Notes: generated by a model not told the origin, from the sequence alone. 64,000 nt of DNA from JALYXI01 sp963716685 (GCA_963716685.1 CAVQTR010000003.1:1736001-1800000); one strand, 5' to 3'. Counted from the stretch's first letter, positions 43,559 through 52,764 are shown. A program made the numbers and translations.

Positions 43559-45204
43559 CCCGCCGCCAGCGCGATCGACAGCTTTCTTTCACGATGCATC
43601 GCCAGCCAATCGCCGTTCTCGGTCAGCGCTTCGCAGCCGAGTTCCCGAATGGTCTGCTCCGCGGCTCTGAAATTGTTCTCCCGCTCGAACCGTTCCAGAT
43701 CCTCGCCCGCCGTATGAAACAGATGGTACATACGCGCATATTGCCGCGCTTCCTGCGCGAAGCCGCGCCGCTCCACATAGTTCCAGGCAAGGGCCGCCCA
43801 CCACAGCGCAATTGCCGCCACCGCGTGACCCGCTTCCGCAAACGGCTCCATCAGCGCCACCAGCGGCGCAATCAGCCCCACAGCCACCGCGGCCGTCGCG
43901 AACACGGTCAACCTGCGCTTCTTCCGTTCGTGCTTCTCTTTCGTTTTCAGGAAATAGCCGGCCTGCTCGGTCACCCATGTCTGCGCGAATCGCAGCCGAG
44001 AAGCAAAATCGCGTACCGGCCCCGGGGCGCGATCCAGAACGCCCTCGAACAGCGCGCACCCGATCATGGCATCGCGAATCCAGACCATCTCGCCGGACTG
44101 CTTGCGCAGGTACTGGTCGGCCGCCATATCCGGCAGACCGGCCGCCATCCAAAAGAACTGGACCCGCAGCGCTTCCGCCAACGCGCGATAATCCTCGTGA
44201 CGTCCGCGCCGTCTGGTCTTCCATTCCCACGCAATCAGCGCGCAGGCAGCACCCAGAAAACCGTAATACGCAGCCAGAAATGGAGTGCCGCCGTTCATCG
44301 CGTGGACTCCCGTGAGCGCCACACCAGACGCAGCAAGCAGCAGGAACACCGCCTTCCACAGTTGCAGGCTGGCCGTGGCGAAGTGAATGGCCAGTGCGTC
44401 CGCCCTTGCATACACAGTTGCCGCCCATTCCATCGCCGGCGAAAGTCCCACTGCCTGCTGGCTTCCCAAAGGATTGCCGCGGCTCTCGGTCGCGATGCGC
44501 GCCGCATCGCTGTTGAAGCGGTCCAGCAGCCGGTAGCTCGCCGCATACTCCTCGCCGGCGGATTCCAGCGGATACCGAATCTCACGCCGCAGCGCCGGCC
44601 GTGTTGTCGTTCCGGCTCCGCTTCGCCTCGCCGCCACCACGTAAACCGGACCCGCGCCATTGGTGTTCATGCGCGAGAACACCAGCCGCCCCGCGGACGA
44701 TTCCTCCCGCAGCTTCATCGCCACCACATGGCTGGTGCCGCCGGTTTTCATCGCGCGGTCCTGGTCCCAGACCGCGATCAGAATCTGGCTGTACTGCACT
44801 AGAAAACGGCCCAGGCATTCGTACTGCCTGTCCCGCGTATGACTTCCCGGTTCCACGGTCGCTCCGCTCGCGAGCGGCAGTTCTATGCAGCGTTCCGCGC
44901 CAACCCGCAACTGCATAAACTCGGCGTCGGAATCCGCCGTAGTGAAATCCTGGCGATAGAGATCCACCGGCATCGGCATCACAGCGATATACGGAACCTT
45001 CGCCTGAATCGCCGCGCGCACCGCGATCCGGTCCGCGCCTTCCGCCAGCCCGGAAAGCAGCAGCAGCGGCGTGTGCGGATACTGGCTGCGCAGCTCCTCG
45101 AAAATGCCGCCGATTTCCGCTTCCAGGCCCGGCACATCTTCCGCAACCGGATCACGATGCCCAGTCACCGCGATCACCAAAGAAATCGTGCCGCTGGCAG
45201 TCAT
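43555..45204 (-). CDS. SLOG-domain protein with four TM segments (SLATT-like effector)
   Basis: A 549-residue protein. The N-terminal about 150 residues look like a SLOG (DprA/LOG-type Rossmann) nucleotide-binding domain: LVIAVTGHRDP (residues 9-19), LLLSGLAEGADRIAVRAA (48-65) and YSQILIAVWDQDRA (138-151). Two hydrophobic helix pairs follow, at about 282-326 and 434-474. The segment between them, RHEDYRALAEALRVQFFW, resembles the SLATT 2-TM effector domain described in nucleotide-centred conflict systems (Burroughs and colleagues). The ATG at 45204 follows the patatin stop by 2 bases. It may sense a nucleotide and open or disrupt the membrane; that role is inferred. Confidence 0.78.
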   Translation of the reverse strand: MTASGTISLVIAVTGHRDPVAEDVPGLEAEIGGIFEELRSQYPHTPLLLLSGLAEGADRIAVRAAIQAKVPYIAVMPMPVDLYRQDFTTADSDAEFMQLRVGAERCIELPLASGATVEPGSHTRDRQYECLGRFLVQYSQILIAVWDQDRAMKTGGTSHVVAMKLREESSAGRLVFSRMNTNGAGPVYVVAARRSGAGTTTRPALRREIRYPLESAGEEYAASYRLLDRFNSDAARIATESRGNPLGSQQAVGLSPAMEWAATVYARADALAIHFATASLQLWKAVFLLLAASGVALTGVHAMNGGTPFLAAYYGFLGAACALIAWEWKTRRRGRHEDYRALAEALRVQFFWMAAGLPDMAADQYLRKQSGEMVWIRDAMIGCALFEGVLDRAPGPVRDFASRLRFAQTWVTEQAGYFLKTKEKHERKKRRLTVFATAAVAVGLIAPLVALMEPFAEAGHAVAAIALWWAALAWNYVERRGFAQEARQYARMYHLFHTAGEDLERFERENNFRAAEQTIRELGCEALTENGDWLAMHRERKLSIALAAG

Positions 45205-45206
45205 GT

Positions 45207-46400
45207 CTATTTTGCCGCGGCGATCAGCGGAGGCAGATCGAAATGGGCGGGAAAATGATCGGCCCGGATTTGCGCTTCGGCGGCTTTCCGCGCAATGTCC
45301 AGCAGCCTCGGCGCGAGGTCCGGACGGTCGATCTGCTGCAGTCCCGTGATCTCCGCATCCGACAGGTTGAGGCCCAGTTTCGACTGCAGCCACGAAGCCT
45401 CGAGGGGCGCATCGTAACGCAGGTAATGCAGCAGGTTCTGACTTCCCAGCGAATCGTTCGAGAGATCGCCGATCTCGCTGTCGATGCGCCACGCCGTGGG
45501 CGAGGAACTGATCCACTGCAGCATGGTCTGCGCCAGCCAGTTGGCATCATGCATCATGGAGATCAGCGACTCGCCGGCAAACACCGCCGCTGGCTTCCGG
45601 CTGTCGAAGCCGCCCCACAGGCATCGCGCCGCGGGCGAGCCCGTTCCCAGAGAAACCATCATCAGCCGATCTTCGCCGATTGGCCAGCGGAAGCCATAGC
45701 CCTGCAGGTTGGCCAGCATCAGCATCAGCAGCGCCGGATTGTTGTGCGGGCTTACGCCGCCATCGACGAAAACGCCGTGCACGCCCGGCGCCACCTCGAG
45801 CGATTCGGGGTGGAAATAGGAGGGCGCCGCCGTGCTGGCCCGCAGCAGGTTCGCAATGGGAATATCGCGGTTCGGCGTATATAGCGCTGAGCATTCGGAG
45901 AGGTCGAAGTAAGGGCCGTCGGGATGATTGTGAAAGAGCCACACGCTGCCGGTGTCCAGGCGTTTCGCCACAATCGCCAGCCCGCAGCGGATTTGCTCAG
46001 AGCCCAGCGTTTCCAGCCCGAACTGACGCACAATCTCCAGCCGCAGCGATTCATCATCGAACTTAGGCACCAGGTTTCCGGCCAGCCACTTCAGCCGGGC
46101 CAGGCCGCGCGAGATGAAGCTCTTCTCCGAGATCTTCAGGTACAGATCGACCAGTTCCCGCGCGGTATGGCCGAACGCCAGACCAGCCGCGATGATCGCG
46201 CCCGTGGACGTTCCGCCGATCAGCGAAAAGTAATCGCAAAGCCGAAGATCCGGGCGGCCCGTCCGAGCCTGCAGCAGCGCTTCCATGCGTTCCAGGAACG
46301 CGAGCGACACGATCCCCCGCACGCCGCCGCCATCCAGCGCGAGGATTCGTTTCGGACCCGCGCCGAACAGATGAAAGTGACGAATCTCCGAGGATTTCAT
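45207..46400 (-). CDS. patatin-like phospholipase
   Basis: A 397-residue patatin-fold lipase. The oxyanion-hole motif is ALDGGGVRGIV (D23-G29), the nucleophile elbow is LIGGTSTGAI (S65), and the catalytic Asp is in GVFVDGGVSPHNNPAL (D213). STAAPSYFHP is the usual segment before the Asp. It should hydrolyse membrane phospholipids, as CapV effectors do when activated by a cyclic nucleotide in CBASS. No signal peptide or TM segment is seen, so it is likely cytosolic or peripheral. It is the first gene of the four-gene minus-strand unit and is divergent from the TMEM175-like gene across 81 bases. Confidence 0.9.
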   Translation of the reverse strand: MKSSEIRHFHLFGAGPKRILALDGGGVRGIVSLAFLERMEALLQARTGRPDLRLCDYFSLIGGTSTGAIIAAGLAFGHTARELVDLYLKISEKSFISRGLARLKWLAGNLVPKFDDESLRLEIVRQFGLETLGSEQIRCGLAIVAKRLDTGSVWLFHNHPDGPYFDLSECSALYTPNRDIPIANLLRASTAAPSYFHPESLEVAPGVHGVFVDGGVSPHNNPALLMLMLANLQGYGFRWPIGEDRLMMVSLGTGSPAARCLWGGFDSRKPAAVFAGESLISMMHDANWLAQTMLQWISSSPTAWRIDSEIGDLSNDSLGSQNLLHYLRYDAPLEASWLQSKLGLNLSDAEITGLQQIDRPDLAPRLLDIARKAAEAQIRADHFPAHFDLPPLIAAAK

Positions 46401-46481
46401 GGGGCCCGCAAAAGGATGCTAACACGCTCCCCCCGCTTAGAGGCCTTATGGAAAACGGACCAGCTTATTATGTAGAGGCGC

Positions 46482-47078
46482 GTGCTAACCCTCAGCAAGT
46501 CCCGTCTGGAAGCTCTCAGCGATGGCGTCTTCGCCATTGCCATGACGCTGCTGGTGCTCGAACTGAAAGTTCCCGATGTGATGCATCAGCATTCCAACCA
46601 CGACATGGTGGAGCAACTGTTGCAGCTGCGCCCCGCGTTCTTCGCCTATGTGGTCACGTTCCTGATCTCCGGCGCGTTCTGGTTTCTGCACCACGTGACA
46701 TTTCACTTCATCCGGCACACGGATCGCGTGCTCTGCTGGATCAATATCGTGTTTCTGATGTTCGTCTCGCTGCTGCCTTTTTCGGTGGGCCTGCTGAGCC
46801 ATCTGCGGGTACACCCCATCTCGCAGTTCGTGTATTTCGGCAACCAGTTCGCCATCGGACTGCTGCTCAGCGTGCACTGGTGGTATGCGAAGCGCCAGCA
46901 CATGATTGCGCCCGACGCTCCGGCAAACGAGCTGCGCCGCATCAACTGGAGTGTTGCCCGGGTGACGCTTGCCTTCGCCGCCGCCATCGCGGGCGCTTCG
47001 GTCGAACCCGCGTACAGCAGCTATTGTGCGGTCGGTATGCTGGTCGCCACATGGATCGCCCAGAAGCTGCGGGCATAG
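46482..47078 (+). CDS. TMEM175/DUF1211-like potassium channel
   Basis: A 198-residue six-TM membrane protein. The first helix has RLEALSDGVFAIAMTLLVLE, matching the R-x-x-[FA]-S-D-G-V-F-A-I-A signature that lines the pore in bacterial TMEM175 channels. Further TM segments are AYVVTFLISGAFWFLHHVTF, WINIVFLMFVSLLPFSVGLL, VYFGNQFAIGLLLSVHWW, VTLAFAAAIAGASV and VGMLVATWIAQKL. The channels conduct K+ without a canonical selectivity filter. The start is a GTG with AGAGG nearby. It lies between two patatin genes and converges on the giant one with 9 bases between stops. Confidence 0.88.
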   Translation: MLTLSKSRLEALSDGVFAIAMTLLVLELKVPDVMHQHSNHDMVEQLLQLRPAFFAYVVTFLISGAFWFLHHVTFHFIRHTDRVLCWINIVFLMFVSLLPFSVGLLSHLRVHPISQFVYFGNQFAIGLLLSVHWWYAKRQHMIAPDAPANELRRINWSVARVTLAFAAAIAGASVEPAYSSYCAVGMLVATWIAQKLRA

Positions 47079-47087
47079 CCCGCGGTA

Positions 47088-50000
47088 TCACCGTCCCGCC
47101 GACATCTGCTTCCAGAAGGCCTGAAAGCCTTTCTGGAACGTCTCCTTCTCCGCGGTCCACGCGGCGGAAACCGCCGGCACGTGTGTCCAGATGTGGAACA
47201 ACGTAATCCAGCCGCCGATCTGCGGGTCCTGCGTAGCGCCCAGCCGGTCCAGCTGGAAATCGTAGTAGATGTCCTCCATCAACTGGATCAGCGCCATGGA
47301 GAAATAGAACTCGTCCACGTCGGAGGCGGTCGCTTGCGGAGTCAGTCCGCTGTCCGGGAACAGCTGCGTACCCAATACGTGCAGCGATGGGCAGACGCGA
47401 ACGCGCTCCAGCAGCTCGTTCAAAGTCTTCGTATGCCGGCTCGCGTTGGCCGGCAGGGCGGCATTGCGCGGATACCAGTATTGGCGCATGCCTTCGAACA
47501 GCGTGGCTATGGGCTCACTGGGTGTCCAGCCGCTTCTATCCACGCCGGGCTGCAGCGTGCGCTTTGCCGCATGGTACCCGAGCTTGCGGTAGCTTTCGAA
47601 CTGCGACTCGCCGAACCACTGGTTCGCCGTACTGTCATGCGGGAATGTGGGATGGCTGGCTTTGTACTCGATCACGTCCTCGGGTTCGTCGCCGGTAACG
47701 GACGACTTGATATACACCAGCGTGCCAACGGTGCCATCGATATAAGTGACCGAGCCGACCGCGCAATGGTCCTGGCTCCAGCCGGAACCTTCCGCCCGCC
47801 CAATGCGGCTGGGATCCAGCCGAATCTCTGCCCCGAAGTCGACGCGACAGCGGCGGATCACCGTGCCAAGGCCCGCGAACTTGTACTCGCCGTCCTGTTC
47901 CGCATCGCAAAGCACGATGAAGCGGCACCGGCGGCGCACCAGCTCGTAGATGCCCATGTTGTCGAAATGGCCGCCGTCGGAGAGGTTGACGAAACTGGAG
48001 CGGTCATTCGTCCGGCCCAGCAATTCGCTGAACAGCGCCACCAGGCCGAAGCGCGGGCTGGCCAGCTGGGAAGCGCGGTCGCGCCGCGGGTTGCCCAGCC
48101 ACCACGCCAGCCGCACATCGAAAACGGTCAGCAGGAAAGCCACCGTCGTAGAAGTGGTGTACCCCATGTTCGGGTCGGCGGCGGCGCCCGAAATTGCGGC
48201 GACCGTGCCCACGTGTAGACCGCCGCGGGAGCCGCCATACTCTTCCGTTCTGCGGTACGCGCAAAACTTCAGGTTGTCGTTGGAAGGCGGCGGCCCGGTG
48301 TGGTCGCTGTCCCAGTTGTGGTCGAAGCCCGCAAAGCGCGGCGTGAAAATGAACGACGCCGCTTTTCGCTCCTGCCACGCCAACTGATCTCCCGCGGAGA
48401 TGTTCAGCGTGCTGTTCAGAATTGGGTAGGGTCCGCGATAACCGTGCGAGGGTGTCAGCTTCGCCAGCAGCACATCGTCGTTGTCGTCGAATCCGGTGAA
48501 CGCATCGGGCTCACGCCGTTTGTTGGACGCCCCCAGATAGCAGCGAACCAGCCGGTTTTTGTAGAAGTGGTGCATGGAGAAGTCGTTGATATCCACGCGC
48601 CACACTAACAGGACCGCTCCGGCGAAAAGCACGCTCGCCAGCGAAAGCAGACTCGAGATCCACCATCCTTCACCCGGCTGCATTGTCACAGCACCAATGA
48701 GCTGCCAGTGGTACTGATACAGGTCGTAGAGGCTGTGGACGCTCGGCTGCAGACCGTGCACCAGCAGCAGCTGTTCGGCTTCGGAGATTAACAACAGGAA
48801 TCCCACCAGGAATACCGGCGGCCCCAGCTTCGCCAGGAAATCCAGCGCGCTCGAAACCGGCGTGGCCTCGCCGCTTTGGCCGGTTTTGGCGCTCCTTCCC
48901 GCCAGAACGCTGGCAATAGTGGTGCCGGCCCACGCCAGCAGTGCCGGAATGCCCGCGACGAAATGGAAGGCAAGCCATGCCACCAGCAGCGGACCATAAA
49001 TGGAAACCGCAAACAGCGCCAGGCCGAAGAACGCATAAAGGCTGGTGACGGCGCGAAATCGGCTGAGCCATTCGCGGCCGGGGTCCGGGAAATCGATGCC
49101 CAGCAGGCCGATATGGACAATGGCCGTGGTCGCCAGAACGGCAAACAGCAGTATCGGTCCAAAAACCGTGGCATGCCAGAGCCCGCCGCTTTTCTCCGCG
49201 TCGAAGAACGCCCGCAGGATCACCAAATATCCGCGCAGCAGCAGCATGCCGCAGCCGCCGGTCACAACGGCCGTCAGAATAATCAGACCCCACGCGTGGA
49301 TCTTCGCGCGCGACGTCCATCTCTTCTGAAAACAGCTCAGGACACCGCCAAACCCCGACAGAATCAGCGAGAGCAGTGTGAATACGGCGAACGCGCCGAT
49401 CCAAAACCACTTCCAGGCCATGGTGAATTCATCGATGCCCGTGTGAATATTGAGCCAGAACCAGATGGAACCGCTGATGACGGATATCGCCACCGGCAGC
49501 ACGCAGGTTAGTTGCACCAGATCAGAGCCGTTCAGCGTGTAACCGGCGATCTTTACCCCGAAGCGGGTAATGCCCGGCGCGCCGGCCCTTGCTTTCTCTT
49601 TTTCCAGCTGCGATTCCCGCTCCTTTTCGTCCATGCAGCCGCGGCCGGTGGCTCCCCGCAGGAAGGCCGCCATGGAGGCTACCGATAAGAGGAGCGTTCC
49701 AATGGCGATCCACATCAGGGTGCCTTCGGTGACGCCGTTGCGGGGAAAGCGAGTAAGCGGATAGGCGATGATGCGCGGCAGCAGCAACAGAAAGCCCAGC
49801 ACCATCACCAGCATGGTTTGGTTTAGTGTCAGGTTGCGGGTATACACCGCCGCCATGGTCCACGTATCGAAGCTGAATAGGCCCAGTTCAGGAGTGAGAT
49901 AGTTGCTGTACTGGCGCAGGAAGCGAATCGGCTTCACATCCTGCTGGGAAGGATCGGGCGATTGCGCGGGCGAGAGGTCTTTCCGAACCTCCTCGAAGCC

Positions 50001-51254
50001 TTTGCGCTTGCTCCACGCCGCAAGCCAGGAGCCGATATAGCCACCGCCGGAGACGGTGGAAAGATAATCGAAGCGCTGCAGCAGATTGATCTCGGCCAGA
50101 TACTGCAGCACGCCGAGGTTGAATGTGGCGCTCCGAATCCCGCCTCCGGAGAACGCGAGGCCGGCCAGTTGCGCGTCGGCGGCAAGGTCGAACGCGTCCA
50201 TCACTCCCGGCAGCGGAGCGTTTGAGCGTGCCTCCACGGCGGAAGTGGCTTTGCGTCGCTCCTCTACCTCGCGAATCTCCTGGCGGAGCACCAGCGAAAA
50301 CGGCAGCGGCCAGCTGGGGCGTTCGCTCGCTTGGCTGTCCTTCGGAACCGTTGCGTCCCAAAACGCAAGAGGCAGATCCGGGTCGGCGGAGAACCTTCTT
50401 GAAAGCTCCGTATGAAAATGACCCCAGTCCTTTTCACTCACCTCTTTGGCGTGCAGGTTTTCCAGAAGGTCCTTTTGCCCCGGAAGCTTTCGCGAGATGG
50501 CGTCGATCAGCAGTTTGCGTTCGGAAGAGCTGGGATAGCGCAGCATCTCTACCACGCGGCTGGCCAGGAAATCCGCTTCAGGCGAGCGGTAAGCCACTGC
50601 CCGGGCAACCTGCTGGCGAAAAGGAAAGTCCTGCCGCAGTGCCTGGCGGAAGCGCTCTTCCGCTTCGGCATCGCGCCGTTGGAAGCTTTCCCAGTCCGGT
50701 AGGAAATTGCCGAATAGGGCCGTGACTGCCTGCTGCTGTGGAGACGCCAGCCGCGGCAGCAGGGCCGCCATCTCCTGCGCGCGCGCCGGACCCGGATCGA
50801 ACTTCAGCAATCGGGCCAGGGCACGCCGGACATCCTCGCGCCCCTGCAGGAACTGGTAGAGGCTGGCAGAATCCGGCTTTTGGATCCAATTGGCCCAGTT
50901 GAACTGGGTGGCGATCAGGGTCATGGAATCGGCCAGATCCTTTGCCAGCGCCGGATTGGCTTTGATTTGGCGAATCGCACCTTCCACCAGCGCGGGAACG
51001 TCGGAGAGGGGAACCACCCAGCCGATGGCCACGGCCACCTGCGTTCGAAGGTCGTCCTCCGCGTGCAGCAGGTCTGCCACCTGCGCCCGGTTGTCGGGAC
51101 TGACGATTCGTTTTGCCCATTCGGCGCGGTGCGCATCGAAGGCGGCCTTCAGCGCATGGCCGTGAATGTTGTTGTGGCAGCACTCGAGCGCGCGCTCCGC
51201 GATATCGACCGCCAGTCCGGGCAGGCGGTTGGGATCCTGATGGTCCTGGTTCAT
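47088..51254 (-). CDS. giant patatin-like protein with a membrane domain inserted in the catalytic fold
   Basis: A 1388-residue protein. Residues 1-345 are helical with no recognised domain. Patatin motifs then appear: GLAFSGGGIRSATFNLGVLQ (from about 365) and the nucleophile elbow LSTVSGGGYIGSW with S402. About ten hydrophobic helices follow in roughly residues 470-900 (for example MVLGFLLLLPRIIAYPL, FAVLATTAIVHIGLLGI, VFLVGFLLLISEAEQLLLV). The catalytic Asp returns only at D1093 in FVNLSDGGHFDNMGIYELV. The active site is thus split by about 690 residues. AGGAG precedes the ATG at 51254. It may be a membrane-embedded lipase. The 23-base gap to the upstream gene suggests cotranscription. Confidence 0.88.
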   Translation of the reverse strand: MNQDHQDPNRLPGLAVDIAERALECCHNNIHGHALKAAFDAHRAEWAKRIVSPDNRAQVADLLHAEDDLRTQVAVAIGWVVPLSDVPALVEGAIRQIKANPALAKDLADSMTLIATQFNWANWIQKPDSASLYQFLQGREDVRRALARLLKFDPGPARAQEMAALLPRLASPQQQAVTALFGNFLPDWESFQRRDAEAEERFRQALRQDFPFRQQVARAVAYRSPEADFLASRVVEMLRYPSSSERKLLIDAISRKLPGQKDLLENLHAKEVSEKDWGHFHTELSRRFSADPDLPLAFWDATVPKDSQASERPSWPLPFSLVLRQEIREVEERRKATSAVEARSNAPLPGVMDAFDLAADAQLAGLAFSGGGIRSATFNLGVLQYLAEINLLQRFDYLSTVSGGGYIGSWLAAWSKRKGFEEVRKDLSPAQSPDPSQQDVKPIRFLRQYSNYLTPELGLFSFDTWTMAAVYTRNLTLNQTMLVMVLGFLLLLPRIIAYPLTRFPRNGVTEGTLMWIAIGTLLLSVASMAAFLRGATGRGCMDEKERESQLEKEKARAGAPGITRFGVKIAGYTLNGSDLVQLTCVLPVAISVISGSIWFWLNIHTGIDEFTMAWKWFWIGAFAVFTLLSLILSGFGGVLSCFQKRWTSRAKIHAWGLIILTAVVTGGCGMLLLRGYLVILRAFFDAEKSGGLWHATVFGPILLFAVLATTAIVHIGLLGIDFPDPGREWLSRFRAVTSLYAFFGLALFAVSIYGPLLVAWLAFHFVAGIPALLAWAGTTIASVLAGRSAKTGQSGEATPVSSALDFLAKLGPPVFLVGFLLLISEAEQLLLVHGLQPSVHSLYDLYQYHWQLIGAVTMQPGEGWWISSLLSLASVLFAGAVLLVWRVDINDFSMHHFYKNRLVRCYLGASNKRREPDAFTGFDDNDDVLLAKLTPSHGYRGPYPILNSTLNISAGDQLAWQERKAASFIFTPRFAGFDHNWDSDHTGPPPSNDNLKFCAYRRTEEYGGSRGGLHVGTVAAISGAAADPNMGYTTSTTVAFLLTVFDVRLAWWLGNPRRDRASQLASPRFGLVALFSELLGRTNDRSSFVNLSDGGHFDNMGIYELVRRRCRFIVLCDAEQDGEYKFAGLGTVIRRCRVDFGAEIRLDPSRIGRAEGSGWSQDHCAVGSVTYIDGTVGTLVYIKSSVTGDEPEDVIEYKASHPTFPHDSTANQWFGESQFESYRKLGYHAAKRTLQPGVDRSGWTPSEPIATLFEGMRQYWYPRNAALPANASRHTKTLNELLERVRVCPSLHVLGTQLFPDSGLTPQATASDVDEFYFSMALIQLMEDIYYDFQLDRLGATQDPQIGGWITLFHIWTHVPAVSAAWTAEKETFQKGFQAFWKQMSAGR

Positions 51255-51277
51255 GGCGCTCTCCTGATGTGGCCGGC

Positions 51278-52663
51278 TTACTTCGCCGGCGCGCAATTGG
51301 TTCCGGCCGTTCCCGGTACGGTAAACGGTCGGGAATTGCTGTCCGCGGTCTTACTGTCCTTGGACTTGGTCACATGGAAGGTAAGTGTACAACCTGGAAC
51401 GCCTCCCTCGGGCAAAGTCAGGGAGAAGTGCAACTCGGTATCGGTGGAGCCGGCGGTCACTGCTTTCGGATCGAGCTTCAGATCTTCCGCGATGGCAGGC
51501 TGGCCATTTGTCAAAAGAGCGCCGTGGATCACTCCGGTGATGGTTCCGGATTTGGTCCAGTCGGGCGTTCCGTCGAAGGTGATGCTGTCGATGCGCGCCG
51601 GAATGGTATCCACATCCACCGCCATGATGCCGGAGACCCAGACCCGGACATTGTTCAGGCTGATGCCGTCGAGCATTGCTTTGCCTTCCCGCGTTGCCAA
51701 AATGGCGGTAAGGGTTGGTGCCGTGCCCGCACTGGAAGGCAGCAATTTGGTCATCATCTCTTTCAACCTCCGGTCGGTTTTCGGGTCCACGAAGGCAGCA
51801 GCCGGCATAAAGAACAGAGCCGGCGACTTCAGGAAGATCTTCTTCAACGTCGGCGTGATGAAGCGGTCCAGCGGAAAGAAACCCACCACAATGTCAGCGC
51901 CTTCCTTGGGAATGACTTTGTTCGTGCGGAAACCGAAATCGCTGATGCGGTCCAGCTGCGGCACGGTTCCGTCCGGCCAGAAAGTGGCAGCGCCCGGAAC
52001 CACCTGACCGGTGAACTGGCTGATTGCCTTGGTGATGTTCTGTTCCTTGAAAGCGAACTCAGAGCCGGTAGCGAGCACGCCCGCGAGCGTAAGAGCGCGC
52101 ATGGTCCAGTTGCGGGAGGTCCATTGCTGCGCGTCCAGAGCCTCGCCGCGGACAACCCGGTACTCCACGCTTGCCACCTGGGTCGCCGAGTTACTGTAAA
52201 GACCGCCAGGGTCCGGCTGAGCCGGCACCGGCGCCCTCGACGCTTGCGTAAAAGGACCGCCAGGGTCCTGCTGAGCAGGCACCGGAGCACTGGACGCTTG
52301 CGTAAATCTCGCGATGGATTGCGGCGAACCGCTCAGCAGCCAGTCTCCATAGTCGATGAAGACACTGTGGATCAGGAACGCGGCATCGTGGGTTTTGTTT
52401 GATACCGTGAGTTCAACGGCCACGTAGTTCTGCGAGATCTCTTTGCCGAAAACGCGACGGCAGACTCTCTCCGGCAGAAGAACCGCCTCCACCCGGACCT
52501 GCGGATTGTGAACCGTCCCGAGCGGGATACCTTCCGAGGCCGCATCGCGCAGCTTCTGCTGATCGACAGCGTTGCCACTGACCACGGGCATTACCTGCGC
52601 CAGCCCCGCAATGGATCCTGCAAGCAGCAGGGCCAGACACACGACTCCATTCTTTTTTGTCAT
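51278..52663 (-). CDS. secreted protein of unknown function with an internal tandem repeat
   Basis: A 461-residue exported protein. The leader is MTKKNGVVCLALLLAGSIAG, with no lipobox. The mature part is beta-rich (YVAVELTVSNKTHDAAFLI, VWVSGIMAVDVDTIP). Two copies of an 18-residue unit (FTQASSAPVPAQQDPGGP) lie at about residues 118-153. No family is recognised. AGGGGAG lies 7 bases before the ATG at 52663, favouring it over an ATG at 52678. It is 23 bases upstream of the giant patatin on the same strand and could be its partner outside the membrane. Confidence 0.75.
   Translation of the reverse strand: MTKKNGVVCLALLLAGSIAGLAQVMPVVSGNAVDQQKLRDAASEGIPLGTVHNPQVRVEAVLLPERVCRRVFGKEISQNYVAVELTVSNKTHDAAFLIHSVFIDYGDWLLSGSPQSIARFTQASSAPVPAQQDPGGPFTQASRAPVPAQPDPGGLYSNSATQVASVEYRVVRGEALDAQQWTSRNWTMRALTLAGVLATGSEFAFKEQNITKAISQFTGQVVPGAATFWPDGTVPQLDRISDFGFRTNKVIPKEGADIVVGFFPLDRFITPTLKKIFLKSPALFFMPAAAFVDPKTDRRLKEMMTKLLPSSAGTAPTLTAILATREGKAMLDGISLNNVRVWVSGIMAVDVDTIPARIDSITFDGTPDWTKSGTITGVIHGALLTNGQPAIAEDLKLDPKAVTAGSTDTELHFSLTLPEGGVPGCTLTFHVTKSKDSKTADSNSRPFTVPGTAGTNCAPAK
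52201..52308. repeat. two-copy 54-bp tandem repeat inside a coding sequence
   Basis: The 54-base unit starting GACCGCCAGGGTCC occurs at 52201-52254 and again at 52255-52308 with only a few substitutions. It encodes an 18-residue Pro/Ala-rich unit in the secreted protein upstream of the giant patatin. The number of units could vary between strains by slippage. Confidence 0.85.
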
Positions 52664-52764
52664 ACTTCTCCCCTTCATTGGTGATCACGGCGTCTGTGCC
52701 GTTTCACATAGTAAGGCGGAAAAAGCTAACAAAAGAGGACAAAGTTGAGACTGGATTTCTGAAA

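Noticed and set aside
41557..52663. A complete CBASS locus
   Set aside because: Patatin and SLATT-like effectors fit CBASS, but no CD-NTase, Cap2/Cap3 or CARF-like sensor gene is in the window, so the label would be unjustified.
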